Assembly: GCA_035630615.1 (NCBI GenBank)
Contig: DASQKI010000111.1
Span: 9,996-73,995, forward strand
Source of the DNA: DATFRX01 sp035630615
GTDB taxonomy: Bacteria > Actinomycetota > Actinomycetes > Propionibacteriales > Nocardioidaceae
Length of the DNA: 64,000 bases
Direction: 5' to 3'
Below, one piece after another: positions 50,686 to 59,587 of the stretch. A program made the position numbers and the translations under genes. The notes below the pieces were generated by a model that saw only the letters and a list, made by a program, of their open reading frames with translations, searched no databases and was not told the origin of the DNA. How positions within the stretch are numbered: position 1 is the first letter of the stretch; every line of letters starts with the position of its first letter.

Positions 50686-51831
50686 GTGACGGTGCACGAG
50701 CTGACCAAGACCGACGCGCGTCGGATCGCCGTCCGGGCTCAGCTGCTCGGCAAGAAGCGGCCGACCGACTTGGCCGCGCTGGTGCGGCATCTGACGATGC
50801 TCCAGCTCGATCCGACGTCAGCCGTCGCGCCGAGTGCTGACCTGGTCGCCTGGAGTCGGCTGGGGTCGTCGTACTCACCGACCGAGCTCGAGGACGCGAT
50901 CGCCGAGCAGAGCATGATCGACCTCGAAGGGATGGCGCGTCCAGCCGAAGACCTCGTGCTCTATCGCGCCGAGATGGCCGAGTGGCCTGGTCGTGGCGAG
51001 CTGCGCGACTGGCAGGAATACCTCCGCGACTGGGTGGAGACCAACGAGGGCTGCCGGCGCGACATCCTCGAGCGGCTGCGCCGTGACGGGCCGCTGCCGT
51101 CAAGTGAGCTGCCGGACACCTGTGTGATGCCGTGGAAGTCGTCGGGCTGGACCAATAACCGCAACGTCATCAAGATGCTGGACTTCCTCGTCCAGCGTGG
51201 CGAGGTCGCGGTCGCCGGTCGCGAGGGGCGGGACCGGCTCTGGGACCTGGCGTCGCGGATCTATCCCGACGAACCGCCGGTGCCCCACGGCGAGGCACTC
51301 CGCATCCGCGACCAGCGACGGCTTTGCTCCCTCGGCATCGCCAGGTCCCGCGGAGCGTGGCACCCGGCCGACCGCGTCGACGTCGGTGGCGTCGGCGAGC
51401 CGGCAGTGGTCGAAGGAGTCAAGGGGCAGTGGCGAGTCGACCCGGCGCAGCTCGGACAGCCGTTCTCCGGGCGTGCGGCCTTGCTGTCGCCGCTCGATCG
51501 GCTGGTCTACGACCGCAAACGCCTGGCCGAGATCTTCGACTACGAATACAAGTTGGAGATGTACAAACCGGCCGCCAAACGCCGCTGGGGCTACTGGGCG
51601 ATGCCGATCCTGTACGGCGATCGGCTGGTCGGCAAGCTCGACGCCACCGCGGATCGCGACGACCGGCTCCTTCGGATCGACGCCATCCACGAGGACGAGC
51701 CCTTCAGCAAGGCGATGGCCGCCGCGATCGATCGCGAGATCAAGGACCTCGCGCGCTGGCTGGAGCTCGACCTCATGCTGCCCGGCGGTCGGCGCTCGAC
51801 GTCCCGGGTACGGGCGGCCACGAGAGCTTGA
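50686..51831 (+). CDS. YcaQ-like winged-helix DNA glycosylase (HTH_42 family)
   Basis: 381 aa, GTG start. The family of crosslink-unhooking glycosylases (YcaQ/AlkX) is recognised from TKTDARRIAVRAQLLGKKRP at the N-terminus, the conserved LTMLQLDPTSAV with the catalytic QxD, and the C-terminal SPLDRLVYDRKRLAEIFDYE, MPILYGDRLVGKLD segment. These enzymes remove bulky or crosslinked nucleobases. It stands alone in the region, with a decayed MFS fragment 30 bp downstream. Confidence 0.9.
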   Translation: MTVHELTKTDARRIAVRAQLLGKKRPTDLAALVRHLTMLQLDPTSAVAPSADLVAWSRLGSSYSPTELEDAIAEQSMIDLEGMARPAEDLVLYRAEMAEWPGRGELRDWQEYLRDWVETNEGCRRDILERLRRDGPLPSSELPDTCVMPWKSSGWTNNRNVIKMLDFLVQRGEVAVAGREGRDRLWDLASRIYPDEPPVPHGEALRIRDQRRLCSLGIARSRGAWHPADRVDVGGVGEPAVVEGVKGQWRVDPAQLGQPFSGRAALLSPLDRLVYDRKRLAEIFDYEYKLEMYKPAAKRRWGYWAMPILYGDRLVGKLDATADRDDRLLRIDAIHEDEPFSKAMAAAIDREIKDLARWLELDLMLPGGRRSTSRVRAATRA

Positions 51832-51860
51832 CGGCTCGGCGGCGCCCCTCGTTTCGGTCT

Positions 51861-52050
51861 GTGTCGAAGCGTTTCGACGTCACGGTGGTCAACGTCGCAC
51901 TCCCGTCCATCGGCGACGACCTCGCGCCCTCGGGCCACGGCCTCGCCTGGATCGTCGACGCGTACACGGTGCCGTTGGCCGGGCTGCTGGTCGCCGTCTT
52001 GTGCATCGTCTCGGGGCGGTCGCTGCTGCACAGTCGACTTCTGACGGTGC
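51861..52050 (+). pseudogene. Remnant of an MFS transporter N-terminus
   Basis: An in-frame stretch reads FDVTVVNVALPSIGDDLAPSGHGLAWIVDAYTVPLAGLLV, which is the first two helices of a DHA2-type MFS exporter. Homology ends near 51995 and nothing of the remaining 12 helices follows; the ArsR gene ends at 52054. About 60 residues remain. A deletion removed the rest. The neighbouring ArsR gene might once have controlled it. Confidence 0.7.
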
Positions 52051-52053
52051 CCG

Positions 52054-52629
52054 TCACCGGTCGTCGTCCTGGGGAGGCAGCGTCGGGTATTCGGTGGGAT
52101 AGATGCCCACGGCGAACCCGTAGACGGTGTCGCCGGACCGCGGGAGCTCGTCGAACTCATGCACCAGCTCCATCGCCCGCGCCCAAAACTCCGACGCCCG
52201 GTCCGACGAGATCCGGGCGTGCCGGATGAACGCCCAGAGCTGCTGGGAGTCGTACGCCGCGGCCGCCTCCTTCGCAGCCACCTCGAAGTCGTTGAACCCC
52301 TGAGGCAACTCGTCGCCGCCAGGCAGGCCGACACCGTGATAGAACATCCGCGCGGTTCGGCCGTAGAAGCGCTCGTCGATGGCCCGCACCCGCCGGGTAC
52401 GTACGACCCGCAGCAGCCCGGCCTCCGTGAGCACCTTGACGTGATGCGCGACGGTGCTCTTGGGCCGCTTGACCGCCTCGGCCAGCTCCGTCACGGTCGC
52501 CGCCCGCTCATGCAGCAGACCGAGGATCGCCGTCCGCAGCGGATCGCTGACCGCCCGTACCTGCGCGGAAGTCGTGAGCTCGAGCGAGTCGAGCAAGTCG
52601 TAGTCCGGCGGCGAGGGCTTGATCGACAT
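52054..52629 (-). CDS. ArsR-type winged-helix regulator
   Basis: 191 aa. The HTH (RTAILGLLHERAATVTELAE, KRPKSTVAHHVKVLTEAGLL) is ArsR/HTH_20-like, with a C-terminal helical extension of about 90 residues and no Cys-rich metal site. It therefore likely senses a non-metal ligand or stress. Divergent from the dienelactone hydrolase gene (62-bp gap), which is its most probable target. Confidence 0.9.
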   Translation of the reverse strand: MSIKPSPPDYDLLDSLELTTSAQVRAVSDPLRTAILGLLHERAATVTELAEAVKRPKSTVAHHVKVLTEAGLLRVVRTRRVRAIDERFYGRTARMFYHGVGLPGGDELPQGFNDFEVAAKEAAAAYDSQQLWAFIRHARISSDRASEFWARAMELVHEFDELPRSGDTVYGFAVGIYPTEYPTLPPQDDDR

Positions 52630-52691
52630 GGTTGGATTAGACTAACATCATCGAACGTTCGAAGTTTTTGGATCAATCTCAGGGAGCATCG

Positions 52692-53273
52692 ATGGCCGAG
52701 CTCGTGTTGTTTCACCATGTCCAGGGACTCACCGAGGGGGTAACGACCTTCGCCGACACGCTGCGCAGTGCCGGCCACACCGTCCACACGCCCGACGTCT
52801 TCGACGGACGCACGTTCGCCACGCTCGATGAGGGCATCGACTACGCGAAGGACGTCGGATTCGGCACACTCCGGGAGCGCAGCGTCGCCGCCGCCGAGCA
52901 ACTCGGCCCGGAGCTGGTCTACGCAGGCTTGTCGCTCGGCGTCATGCCCGCCCAGCAGCTCACCCAGACCCGGCCCGGCGCAAGGGGCGCCCTCTTCTTC
53001 CACGGCTGCGCACCGGTGTCCGCGTTCGGCGACGCGTGGCCGGCGGGCGTGCCCGTCCAGGTGCACGGCATGGACGCCGATCCGCTCTTCACCGAAGAAG
53101 ATGGCGACCTCGACGCGGCGCGAGCCCTGGTCGAGTCCGTCGAGCAGGCGGAGCTGTTTCTCTACCCCGGCAAGGAGCACCTCTTCGCCGACTCCTCGCT
53201 TTCGTCGTACGACGCGGAGGCGGCGGCGTTGCTGACCGAGCGGACACTCGACTTCTTGGCGAAGGTGTCGTAG
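52692..53273 (+). CDS. Dienelactone-hydrolase-family protein
   Basis: 193 aa; ATG 52692 follows GGGAGC. Alpha/beta hydrolase with nucleophile Ser in AGLSLGVM (about 81), whereas true DLH uses Cys. An Asp lies in HGMDADPLF (about 128-130) and a His in PGKEHLFAD (about 167). It hydrolyses esters or lactones; substrate unknown. Divergent from the ArsR regulator. Confidence 0.88.
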   Translation: MAELVLFHHVQGLTEGVTTFADTLRSAGHTVHTPDVFDGRTFATLDEGIDYAKDVGFGTLRERSVAAAEQLGPELVYAGLSLGVMPAQQLTQTRPGARGALFFHGCAPVSAFGDAWPAGVPVQVHGMDADPLFTEEDGDLDAARALVESVEQAELFLYPGKEHLFADSSLSSYDAEAAALLTERTLDFLAKVS

Positions 53274-53282
53274 ACCTGGCAC

Positions 53283-53639
53283 GTGAACCGTGACGACGTA
53301 CTCGATCTGTGCGCCGGACTGCCAGGGTCCGTCGAGGACTACCCGTTCGGCGAGGGTGTCGCGGTCTTCAAGGTCGGCGGACGGATGTTTGCCCTCGTGC
53401 CGCTAGACGAAAGCCCAGGCAGCATCAATCTCAAGTGCGATCCTTCGCTCGCCCTGGAGTTGCGGGCCCGCCACGCCGCCGTCCGTCCGGGCTATCACCA
53501 GAACAAACGTCACTGGAACACCGTCGGCCTCGACGACTCCATCGGGGCCGAGGAGATCCGCGAGATGATCCACCACTCCTACACGCTCGTCGTCGACCGG
53601 CTGCCCCGCGCCGAGCGACAGCAACTGCGGGGCACCTAG
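53283..53639 (+). CDS. MmcQ/YjbR-family protein
   Basis: 118 aa, GTG start. The MmcQ/YjbR fold is recognised from LCAGLPGSVEDYPFGEGVAV, INLKCDPSLALELR and YHQNKRHWNTVGLDDSI. CyaY-like DNA-binding fold, function unknown. It follows the DLH gene by 9 bp and may be co-transcribed. Confidence 0.9.
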   Translation: MNRDDVLDLCAGLPGSVEDYPFGEGVAVFKVGGRMFALVPLDESPGSINLKCDPSLALELRARHAAVRPGYHQNKRHWNTVGLDDSIGAEEIREMIHHSYTLVVDRLPRAERQQLRGT

Positions 53640-53681
53640 ACCCCGCCGCCCAATGTCCGGGGCGGCTCGTAGGGTCGGGCC

Positions 53682-54263
53682 ATGGCGATCATTCACAGGA
53701 CGGCGACGGTGACCCCGACCAAGCGCGACCTGGTTGCCGCCTGGCTCGACGGACAGCCATGGGGCGCCGACGGACCGGTCGAGGTGCTGGGGAGCTATCG
53801 GTTCGACGACCCGGCGGGCGAGGTCGGCGTCGAGGCGATCTTGGTGCGGCGTGGCGACCGCCTGTTGCAGGTGCCGATGACCTACCGCAGCGCTCCGCTG
53901 GCCGGCGGCGAGACGCATCTCGTCGGCACGATGCAGCACTCGGTCTTGGGGAAGCGATGGATCTACGACGCCGTGGGCGACCCGGTGTCGGTCGGCTGTT
54001 TCGTCCGTGCCGTGCGAGGCGAGCAGGAGCAGGCCGAGATGGAGCTCTGGGACCGCGACACACTCCTCGGGCGACGCGACTCTGCCGTGCGACTACGTCC
54101 GGAGCCCACCCAACCGGGTCCTGCCGCGACCGACGTTGCGGTCGTCGAGGCCGACGGCATGGAGCTGCGGGTCGCCCGCCTGATCGGCCCGGAGCTCAAC
54201 GGCACGCGTCAGCTCGTCGTCGAGTGGCCCAGCGGTCGTGGTGCGGTCGCCGCCCTGGCGTGA
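53682..54263 (+). CDS. Maltokinase N-terminal-cap-like protein
   Basis: 193 aa. The sequence MAIIHRTATVTPTKRDLVAA, WLDGQPWGADG, YRFDDPAGEVGVE and GTMQHSVLGKRWIYDAVGDP is the CG0192-type family related to the N-terminal cap of maltokinase (without kinase domain). The function of these stand-alone caps is unknown. It is followed convergently by the CDF transporter. Confidence 0.85.
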   Translation: MAIIHRTATVTPTKRDLVAAWLDGQPWGADGPVEVLGSYRFDDPAGEVGVEAILVRRGDRLLQVPMTYRSAPLAGGETHLVGTMQHSVLGKRWIYDAVGDPVSVGCFVRAVRGEQEQAEMELWDRDTLLGRRDSAVRLRPEPTQPGPAATDVAVVEADGMELRVARLIGPELNGTRQLVVEWPSGRGAVAALA

Positions 54264-54278
54264 GCGGTCCGGACCGGA

Positions 54279-55343
54279 CTACTCGCGAGGCCGCCTCGCC
54301 TGAACAACCCGGTATGCCTCGCGAGCCTCCTTGCTCTTGTGGTGTCCGGTGAGCTCGTGGATGTCGACCGGCTCGTCTCCATCGACGGCGGGATTGAGAT
54401 GGACGACGACCGACTCGAGGTGCGGAATCTGATGCAGCAACTCGTGCTCGAGAGTCTCGGCCACCTCGTGACCTTCGAGCACCGTCATCGTGTAGCCGAC
54501 CGTGATGTCGGCGTCCGCCTCGAGTCGATGGCCGCTCCATCGCGCCCGGATTTGGCCGACGTCCACGACACCCGGGACGCCGGCCGCGATGGCCCGCATC
54601 CGGTCGATAACCCCCGGCTCGACTCCGTCCATCAGGCGTCGCAAGGTAACCCGAAGGGAGCTGATGAGGATCCCGATGATCACGAGCGCGATGCCGAACC
54701 CGACGATAGCGTCGGCTCGCTCAAAGCCCAGCCAGACACCCAAGACCCCCACGACAACGGCGATCGACGTGAGTCCGTCGGCACGGGCGTGCTGGCCCTC
54801 GGCGATCAGCGCGGCCGAGCCGATCCGGTTGCCGGTGCGGATGCGGTAGATCGCGACCAACTCGTTGCCGGCGGCCCCAACGATGCCGGCGGCGAAGACC
54901 CACCACAGGTTCGACAACGGACGCGGGTTGATCAGGGCGTCGACTGACTCCCAGATGATGAGCCCGGCGGACACGGCGATGATGAGCGAGATGAAGACCC
55001 CCACGAGGTCCTCGGCCCGCCGGTAGCCATAGCTGTAGCGCTCGGTCGCCGCCCGCCGGCCGATGCGGAACGCGATGATCAACGGGATAGTCGTGACGGC
55101 GTGACTGACGTTGTGCAACGTGTCGGCCAGCAGCGCGATCGAGCTCGAGACGGCCACGATGATGATCTGAAGGATCGCCGTCGCGGCCATTCCCGCCAGT
55201 CCGATCCAGGCGGCCCGGATCCCCTGCCCGCTGGACTCGTCCGCGGTCTGGATCGCTTCGTTGGAGTCGTGGGCGTGCGGCGCAAGCGCATGCTTGACCG
55301 CGCCCCAGAGGCCGTCGGTGTGGTGGTGGCCGTGACGGTGCAC
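54279..55343 (-). CDS. Cation diffusion facilitator (CDF) metal exporter
   Basis: 354 aa. The N-terminus is His-rich (MHRHGHHHTDG, PHAHDS). Six transmembrane helices follow at about residues 43-235, with the D-x3-H... metal site (LLADTLHNVSHAV) in helix 2 and the paired HARADGLTSIAVVV in helix 5. The cytoplasmic C-terminal domain (about 250-340) dimerises. It exports Zn2+ or similar ions from the cytoplasm by proton antiport. The single gene is divergent from the EEP gene. Confidence 0.95.
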   Translation of the reverse strand: MHRHGHHHTDGLWGAVKHALAPHAHDSNEAIQTADESSGQGIRAAWIGLAGMAATAILQIIIVAVSSSIALLADTLHNVSHAVTTIPLIIAFRIGRRAATERYSYGYRRAEDLVGVFISLIIAVSAGLIIWESVDALINPRPLSNLWWVFAAGIVGAAGNELVAIYRIRTGNRIGSAALIAEGQHARADGLTSIAVVVGVLGVWLGFERADAIVGFGIALVIIGILISSLRVTLRRLMDGVEPGVIDRMRAIAAGVPGVVDVGQIRARWSGHRLEADADITVGYTMTVLEGHEVAETLEHELLHQIPHLESVVVHLNPAVDGDEPVDIHELTGHHKSKEAREAYRVVQARRPRE

Positions 55344-55488
55344 CGTACCTCCGTCGCATCAGTCGCTCCTGACGCCTTTGTAATGTCGCGAGGTTAGTGA
55401 GTCAAGAACTTCTACAGCCTACGGACAAACACATAGGCCGAGCTATAGCGAAGAGCTTGCAAGACCGTGCGCGTTAGCCTGAGGTCCA

Positions 55489-56217
55489 ATGCGGTTGGCG
55501 ACGTTCAACATCAAGCACGGCGCGCCGGCAAAGGACTACCCAGGGGATGCCGATGCGGCCGCTGCGGCATGCGCCGCTCTCGATGCGGACGTACTCGCCT
55601 TGCAAGAGGTCGACGACCGCGTCCCTCGGTCCGGTCTCGCCGATTTGGCGACGGCGGTGGCCCGAGTCACCGGCACGAGCGTTATCTTCGCTCCGACCAT
55701 TCGGATCCGCGGCGGCCGGTACGGCAATGCTCTGCTCGCACGCGGCGAAGTCGAATACAGCGAGGTCGTACGGCTGAAGGGCGCACGATGGCTCCAGGGA
55801 AGACGCGGCGGCGGCCGCATCCTTCCCATCTGGCGGGAGCCGCGCAACGCGATCCTGGCCACCGTCCTGGTGCAGGGGCACCTGCTCTCGGTCGCGGCGA
55901 CGCATCTCGCGACGCAGCATGACGTCAGCAAGAAGCAGCTGGCACAAACAGCGGCCAAGCTCCAAGCCATGCCCGAGCCGTGGATCCTGATGGGCGACCT
56001 CAACCGAACAACAGAGGACGTGCTCTCCGAGCCTCTCCTCGGATCGATGGAGCTCGTCGACGGACCACCGACCTTTCCGTCGTGGAATGCGACAAAGCGC
56101 ATCGACCATGTCGCAACCCGTGGGCTGTCGGTCCGGCCGGACGGCGTACGAGCCGTGCGTTCACCCGATGTCAGCGACCACCTCGCGCTCGTCGTCGACG
56201 TGGACGTGCCCCGATAG
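55489..56217 (+). CDS. Endonuclease/exonuclease/phosphatase-family protein
   Basis: 242 aa. The EEP fold is clear: RLATFNIKHGAP, ALQEVDDRVPRSG (catalytic Glu), RNAILATVLVQGHLL, ATHLATQHD, ILMGDLNRTTED (Asp-x-Asn) and SDHLALVVDV (C-terminal Asp-His). Members cut DNA, phosphodiesters or phospholipids. No signal peptide is present, so it acts in the cytoplasm. Substrate unknown. Confidence 0.92.
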   Translation: MRLATFNIKHGAPAKDYPGDADAAAAACAALDADVLALQEVDDRVPRSGLADLATAVARVTGTSVIFAPTIRIRGGRYGNALLARGEVEYSEVVRLKGARWLQGRRGGGRILPIWREPRNAILATVLVQGHLLSVAATHLATQHDVSKKQLAQTAAKLQAMPEPWILMGDLNRTTEDVLSEPLLGSMELVDGPPTFPSWNATKRIDHVATRGLSVRPDGVRAVRSPDVSDHLALVVDVDVPR

Positions 56218-56231
56218 CCAACGAGGCCGCG

Positions 56232-57716
56232 TCAGACTCCGATCCGTTCCCAAGGACCCCAGATCGCGAAGGTCATGCCGCTGCTCGCCTGGATGTTGAC
56301 GAACAACGTGTGACCGCCAGGCGAAAACGTCGAACCCGCGAACTCGTCGGCGAACCGGGGCACGCCCGTCTGGCTGACCAGTCGGTTGAGTGCGATGTCC
56401 CAGAGCTGTCCGCCTCGTGACAGACCGCGGATGTAGTTGTCGACGGTGCTGTCCTCGCAGACGACGAGCGTCCCTCTGGGGCTGGTTGTGATGTTGTCGG
56501 GGAAGTCGAAACGGAGGTTCGCTTCGACCGGGTCGGTCGGGGCCTGGAAGATGATTTGCAGCTTCTTCGAGCGGGTGTGGTAGGCCCACACCTGGCCGTT
56601 GCCGCGCCCGAACCCGTTGATGTTGTCGTCGTCGGTGTCGTCCTCCGCGGGGCCGCCACCCTGGGTCGAGGTGAAGTAGACGACGTCGTCGTCGTAGACC
56701 TGCCCCTCGAGCCGGGAGAAGAGCGCAGCACCCTGGGCCCGCCCCTGATCTCCGACTGCGACCAGCGCCGCGTCGTTGGGGGTCGGAGCCGGCTGACCCG
56801 GTGTGTACGGGAACGTGCGGTTCGGATTGTCGATGTCGACCCATTCGACGTCGTACGTCGCGCGCTTGGCCTGTCGCGCCTCGAGGTGGATGTTCGGCCT
56901 GCCCTTGACGGCCAGCATCTGCAGCCGCCCGTTGTTGTCGAGGTGGCCGGTCTTCATCGGGTTGGTCGCTGGAATGTAGCGGTAGAAGCCCGACGGGAAC
57001 TCGAAGTTGTCCTCGGTCAGATAGAGGATGCCGTCCTTCGGATCGAACGAGACCGCCTCGTGGGCGAAGCGTCCGGCCCGCGTGATCGGCTGCCGGTTGC
57101 TCTGCCCGTCGGCCGGCACTTCGAAGATGTACCCGTGCGGCTGCTCCAGCAGGACGTTGGAGGCGCCGGTGAAGTCCGGCCCGACATCGGGACCGTTGAT
57201 CGTCTCCTCACACGTGATCCAGGACCCCCACGGCATCACGCCACCGCTGCAGTTGAACATCGTGCCGTTCAGGCTGGTATTCGCGTGAACCACCTCGCCG
57301 AACGGGGTCACTTCGACCGTTGTTGTACCGGCGCCAGCGTGTGGGTCGTAGGGGTCGCCGACCCCGAAGGCCGGCGTGTTGGGGTTGTTGGTGATCTCGT
57401 GGTTACGGACCAGCACGACGTTGCCGTCGGGTCCGGGGAAGGCTCCCATGCCGTCGTGGCGGCCGGGAAGCGTCGTTCCATCGTCGAGGATCACGGGGGA
57501 CTGGGTGTCGTGGAACGAGCGGTACGAGAAGTCCTTGGGTAGGTGCAGCCGCACGATGCCGTCCCGCTCGTCCGGGATCGGCCGCAACTTGCGGAACGGA
57601 GCCTCGGGAGCGGCAGCTGCCGCCGACGAGCCGAGCAAGCCTTGGAACGGGCCACCCGCGAGAGCGGCAACGGCCGCTGCTCCTCCCTTGAGTACAGTGC
57701 GACGCTCAACCGACAT
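56232..57716 (-). CDS. PhoX-family (DUF839) phosphatase, Tat-exported
   Basis: 494 aa; AGGGA before ATG 57716. The signal RRTVLKGGAAAVAALAG (residues 5-21) is a Tat signal (R-R-x-F/V-L-K). The beta-propeller body has PhoX-type segments (LVRNHEITNNPNTPAFGVGD, GSWITCEETINGPDVG, RFAHEAVSFDPKDGILYLTE, TLVVCEDS), with the Glu/Asp ligands of the Ca/Fe centre. PhoX enzymes release phosphate from organophosphates outside the cell. It stands alone after a decayed TMEM175 gene. Confidence 0.93.
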   Translation of the reverse strand: MSVERRTVLKGGAAAVAALAGGPFQGLLGSSAAAAAPEAPFRKLRPIPDERDGIVRLHLPKDFSYRSFHDTQSPVILDDGTTLPGRHDGMGAFPGPDGNVVLVRNHEITNNPNTPAFGVGDPYDPHAGAGTTTVEVTPFGEVVHANTSLNGTMFNCSGGVMPWGSWITCEETINGPDVGPDFTGASNVLLEQPHGYIFEVPADGQSNRQPITRAGRFAHEAVSFDPKDGILYLTEDNFEFPSGFYRYIPATNPMKTGHLDNNGRLQMLAVKGRPNIHLEARQAKRATYDVEWVDIDNPNRTFPYTPGQPAPTPNDAALVAVGDQGRAQGAALFSRLEGQVYDDDVVYFTSTQGGGPAEDDTDDDNINGFGRGNGQVWAYHTRSKKLQIIFQAPTDPVEANLRFDFPDNITTSPRGTLVVCEDSTVDNYIRGLSRGGQLWDIALNRLVSQTGVPRFADEFAGSTFSPGGHTLFVNIQASSGMTFAIWGPWERIGV

Positions 57717-57848
57717 TTGATCCCTCCGTACCTCCCCGAGTGCCGTGCCCCCACGCTAATCCGCGCGCCCGCGATGAGACAGCCCCCAACGCGGGGGATT
57801 TGCGTACACCCCCCTAAGTCCGTATCTGCCGCGTCGTATCTCAGCTAT

Positions 57849-57864
57849 TGAACAGCGCTGTTCA
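57849..57864. promoter_or_regulatory. Perfect 16-bp palindrome (orphan operator-like site)
   Basis: TGAACAGCGCTGTTCA is fully self-complementary. It lies in the 287-bp stretch between phoX and the broken TMEM175 gene, about 135 bp upstream of the phoX start. The length and form fit a TetR-family operator. No TetR gene lies within the window. The rest of this stretch holds no gene. Confidence 0.55.
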
Positions 57865-58003
57865 CGTCGACGCTCTCAATACACGGGCTTGGCGACACCT
57901 CTCGGCAAACGCCATTGCCAGGCGGTATGGCGCGAGACCGTCGGGCCACTTCTGAACCGACCTCGATGCTGGGCGGCCGCCCCACGAGTGGGTAGGCCGA
58001 TCA

Positions 58004-58476
58004 TCACGATGGCGGGCCTGGGCTCTCGCCGCGGATCGGGATCCAGTAGAAGACGTTGAAGGCGACGATGACGGCCACGCCCAAGACCGGCAGCAGAGCG
58101 CCGAGTACGGTGCCGACGGCCAGCCAGGCCAGAGCGAGCTCGAAACGTCTGCCGATGGCCGTCGCGCCGATGGGGTCGAGAGTGTCGCTGACCAGCCTCC
58201 GCCGGCGCGCATATTGCCAGACGGCATTGAACGTCAGCGCCGTCGCAACGAACGCAAGGCCGTAGAAGACGACGGCGGTCTGCTGCCCGTGTGCGCTACG
58301 CAGCGCTTCGGCAAGGACGGAGGTGGCGAACGGCAAGAACGCGACGACCATGAGCAGCACGGTGTTGAGGAGCAGGATGACTCGGTCGGCGGCCTGATCT
58401 CCAGGACGAGCAGGGTCACGGTGATCGCGAAGACGCCATCGCTGAACGCGACCACCCGTACCGTCTCGCGGTGCAC
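58004..58476 (-). pseudogene. TMEM175-like potassium channel (DUF1211), broken by deletion and frameshift
   Basis: The start (VVAFSDGVFAITVTLLVLEI) carries the FSDGVFAI signature of TMEM175 helix 1. After LEIRPP the frame changes. In another frame, LLLNTVLLMVVAFLPFATSV and the last helices (FNAVWQYARRRRLVSDTL, LLPVLGVAVIVAFNVFYWIP) continue to 58004. About 60 residues that should hold helices 2-3 are missing and the two halves are out of frame. Junction near 58380-58400. The gene is not functional as written. Confidence 0.8.
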
Positions 58477-58486
58477 CGCTGACGGG

Positions 58487-59515
58487 TCAGTGACCGACTT
58501 GCTCCCAGGCGCGACCGCCGGGCTCGGAGTCTGTCACGGCGTCCTCGATGAGGCGTCGGATCTGCATGGCGGTCTCGCGGGCAGCTTCGGCGGCGCGTAG
58601 AAACTCCTGCGCGGTGGCGTCGCGTCCATCGGCACGCGCTCGACTGCCGAGCCTCTCTCTCAGGATCGCCTTCTCTTCGAGAGTCTCGGCTGCGGTCCAA
58701 AGCGCGTCTTCGACCTCTGTGGACTGCTGCGATGCAAGACTGAGTGGCGACCAGGCGTGTCCGACTCGGCAGCGGTAGCGGGTCAGTCTTCCTTCACTGA
58801 TTTCGTACAGCGGTCCGGAGCAATCCGGGCAGACCAGCCCGGCCGGCCGGCCCGGCGGCTCGAGGGTGTCGGCGCCGGATGTGCTCTGAGCAATCATCGT
58901 CGTCTCGATGTCGATGAGCGCTGACTCCGAGACATCGGAGGCCGGCAGTTCTTCTCCCGTCAACTCGAGCAGCAAACGAGGGATCTCGACCACCGGTACG
59001 ACATGTTCGACGACGGCGGCATCGATGGCCGCCCGCGGCATGGACGAATGCTGGGCGTCGCCGGGATCCTGAACGATGCCGACACCGCCACGGAGTCGGA
59101 TCGCGACCATGCCGGCGGCTCCGTCATCGAGTGCTCCGGACAGAATCACGCCGATAACGCGCGGGCCATGCGCCATCGCCGCAGAGCGGAAGAGCACGTC
59201 GATCGCAGGTCGGAAGCCGCTCTCGCGTGGCCCACTAGACAGCGACACGCTGTCCTCGATGACCATCAGGTGCTGGCCAGGTGGCGCGACAAGGACCTTG
59301 CCCGGCTGCAAAGAGTCGCCATCCTTGGCCAGCGCGACCGGTAGCTTGGCTTCTCGATCGAGGATTTGAGGCAGCGCGGTCTCGCCATCGGCGGGCAGGT
59401 GGATGACGACCAACACGATGCCGCCTAAGTCCGCCGGCAGTGCCGCGATCAGCTCCTTCACCGGCTCGATGCCACCGGCGGAGGCTCCGATAACGACGAT
59501 CTCTCTTCGGCCCAT
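58487..59515 (-). CDS. CheB-type methylesterase domain protein without receiver domain
   Basis: 342 aa. The CheB catalytic domain is complete: VVIGASAGGIEPVKELIAAL (active Ser at about 13), LVVIHLPADGET (His) and GVILSGALDDGAAGMVAIRL (Asp at about 134). No receiver domain precedes it. The C-terminal ~120 residues hold a zinc-ribbon-like pair (GLVCPDCSGPLYE and YRCRVGHAWSP) and a coiled helix. No chemotaxis gene is near, so a function outside chemotaxis is likely. The broken TMEM175 gene follows at 10 bp. Confidence 0.9.
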   Translation of the reverse strand: MGRREIVVIGASAGGIEPVKELIAALPADLGGIVLVVIHLPADGETALPQILDREAKLPVALAKDGDSLQPGKVLVAPPGQHLMVIEDSVSLSSGPRESGFRPAIDVLFRSAAMAHGPRVIGVILSGALDDGAAGMVAIRLRGGVGIVQDPGDAQHSSMPRAAIDAAVVEHVVPVVEIPRLLLELTGEELPASDVSESALIDIETTMIAQSTSGADTLEPPGRPAGLVCPDCSGPLYEISEGRLTRYRCRVGHAWSPLSLASQQSTEVEDALWTAAETLEEKAILRERLGSRARADGRDATAQEFLRAAEAARETAMQIRRLIEDAVTDSEPGGRAWEQVGH

Positions 59516-59587
59516 CGATCACTCCGGACTGGCAGTCGTACTACCACTGCTTGTGCCCAGAAAGGTCCGCGTCGAACACCCCGGCGG

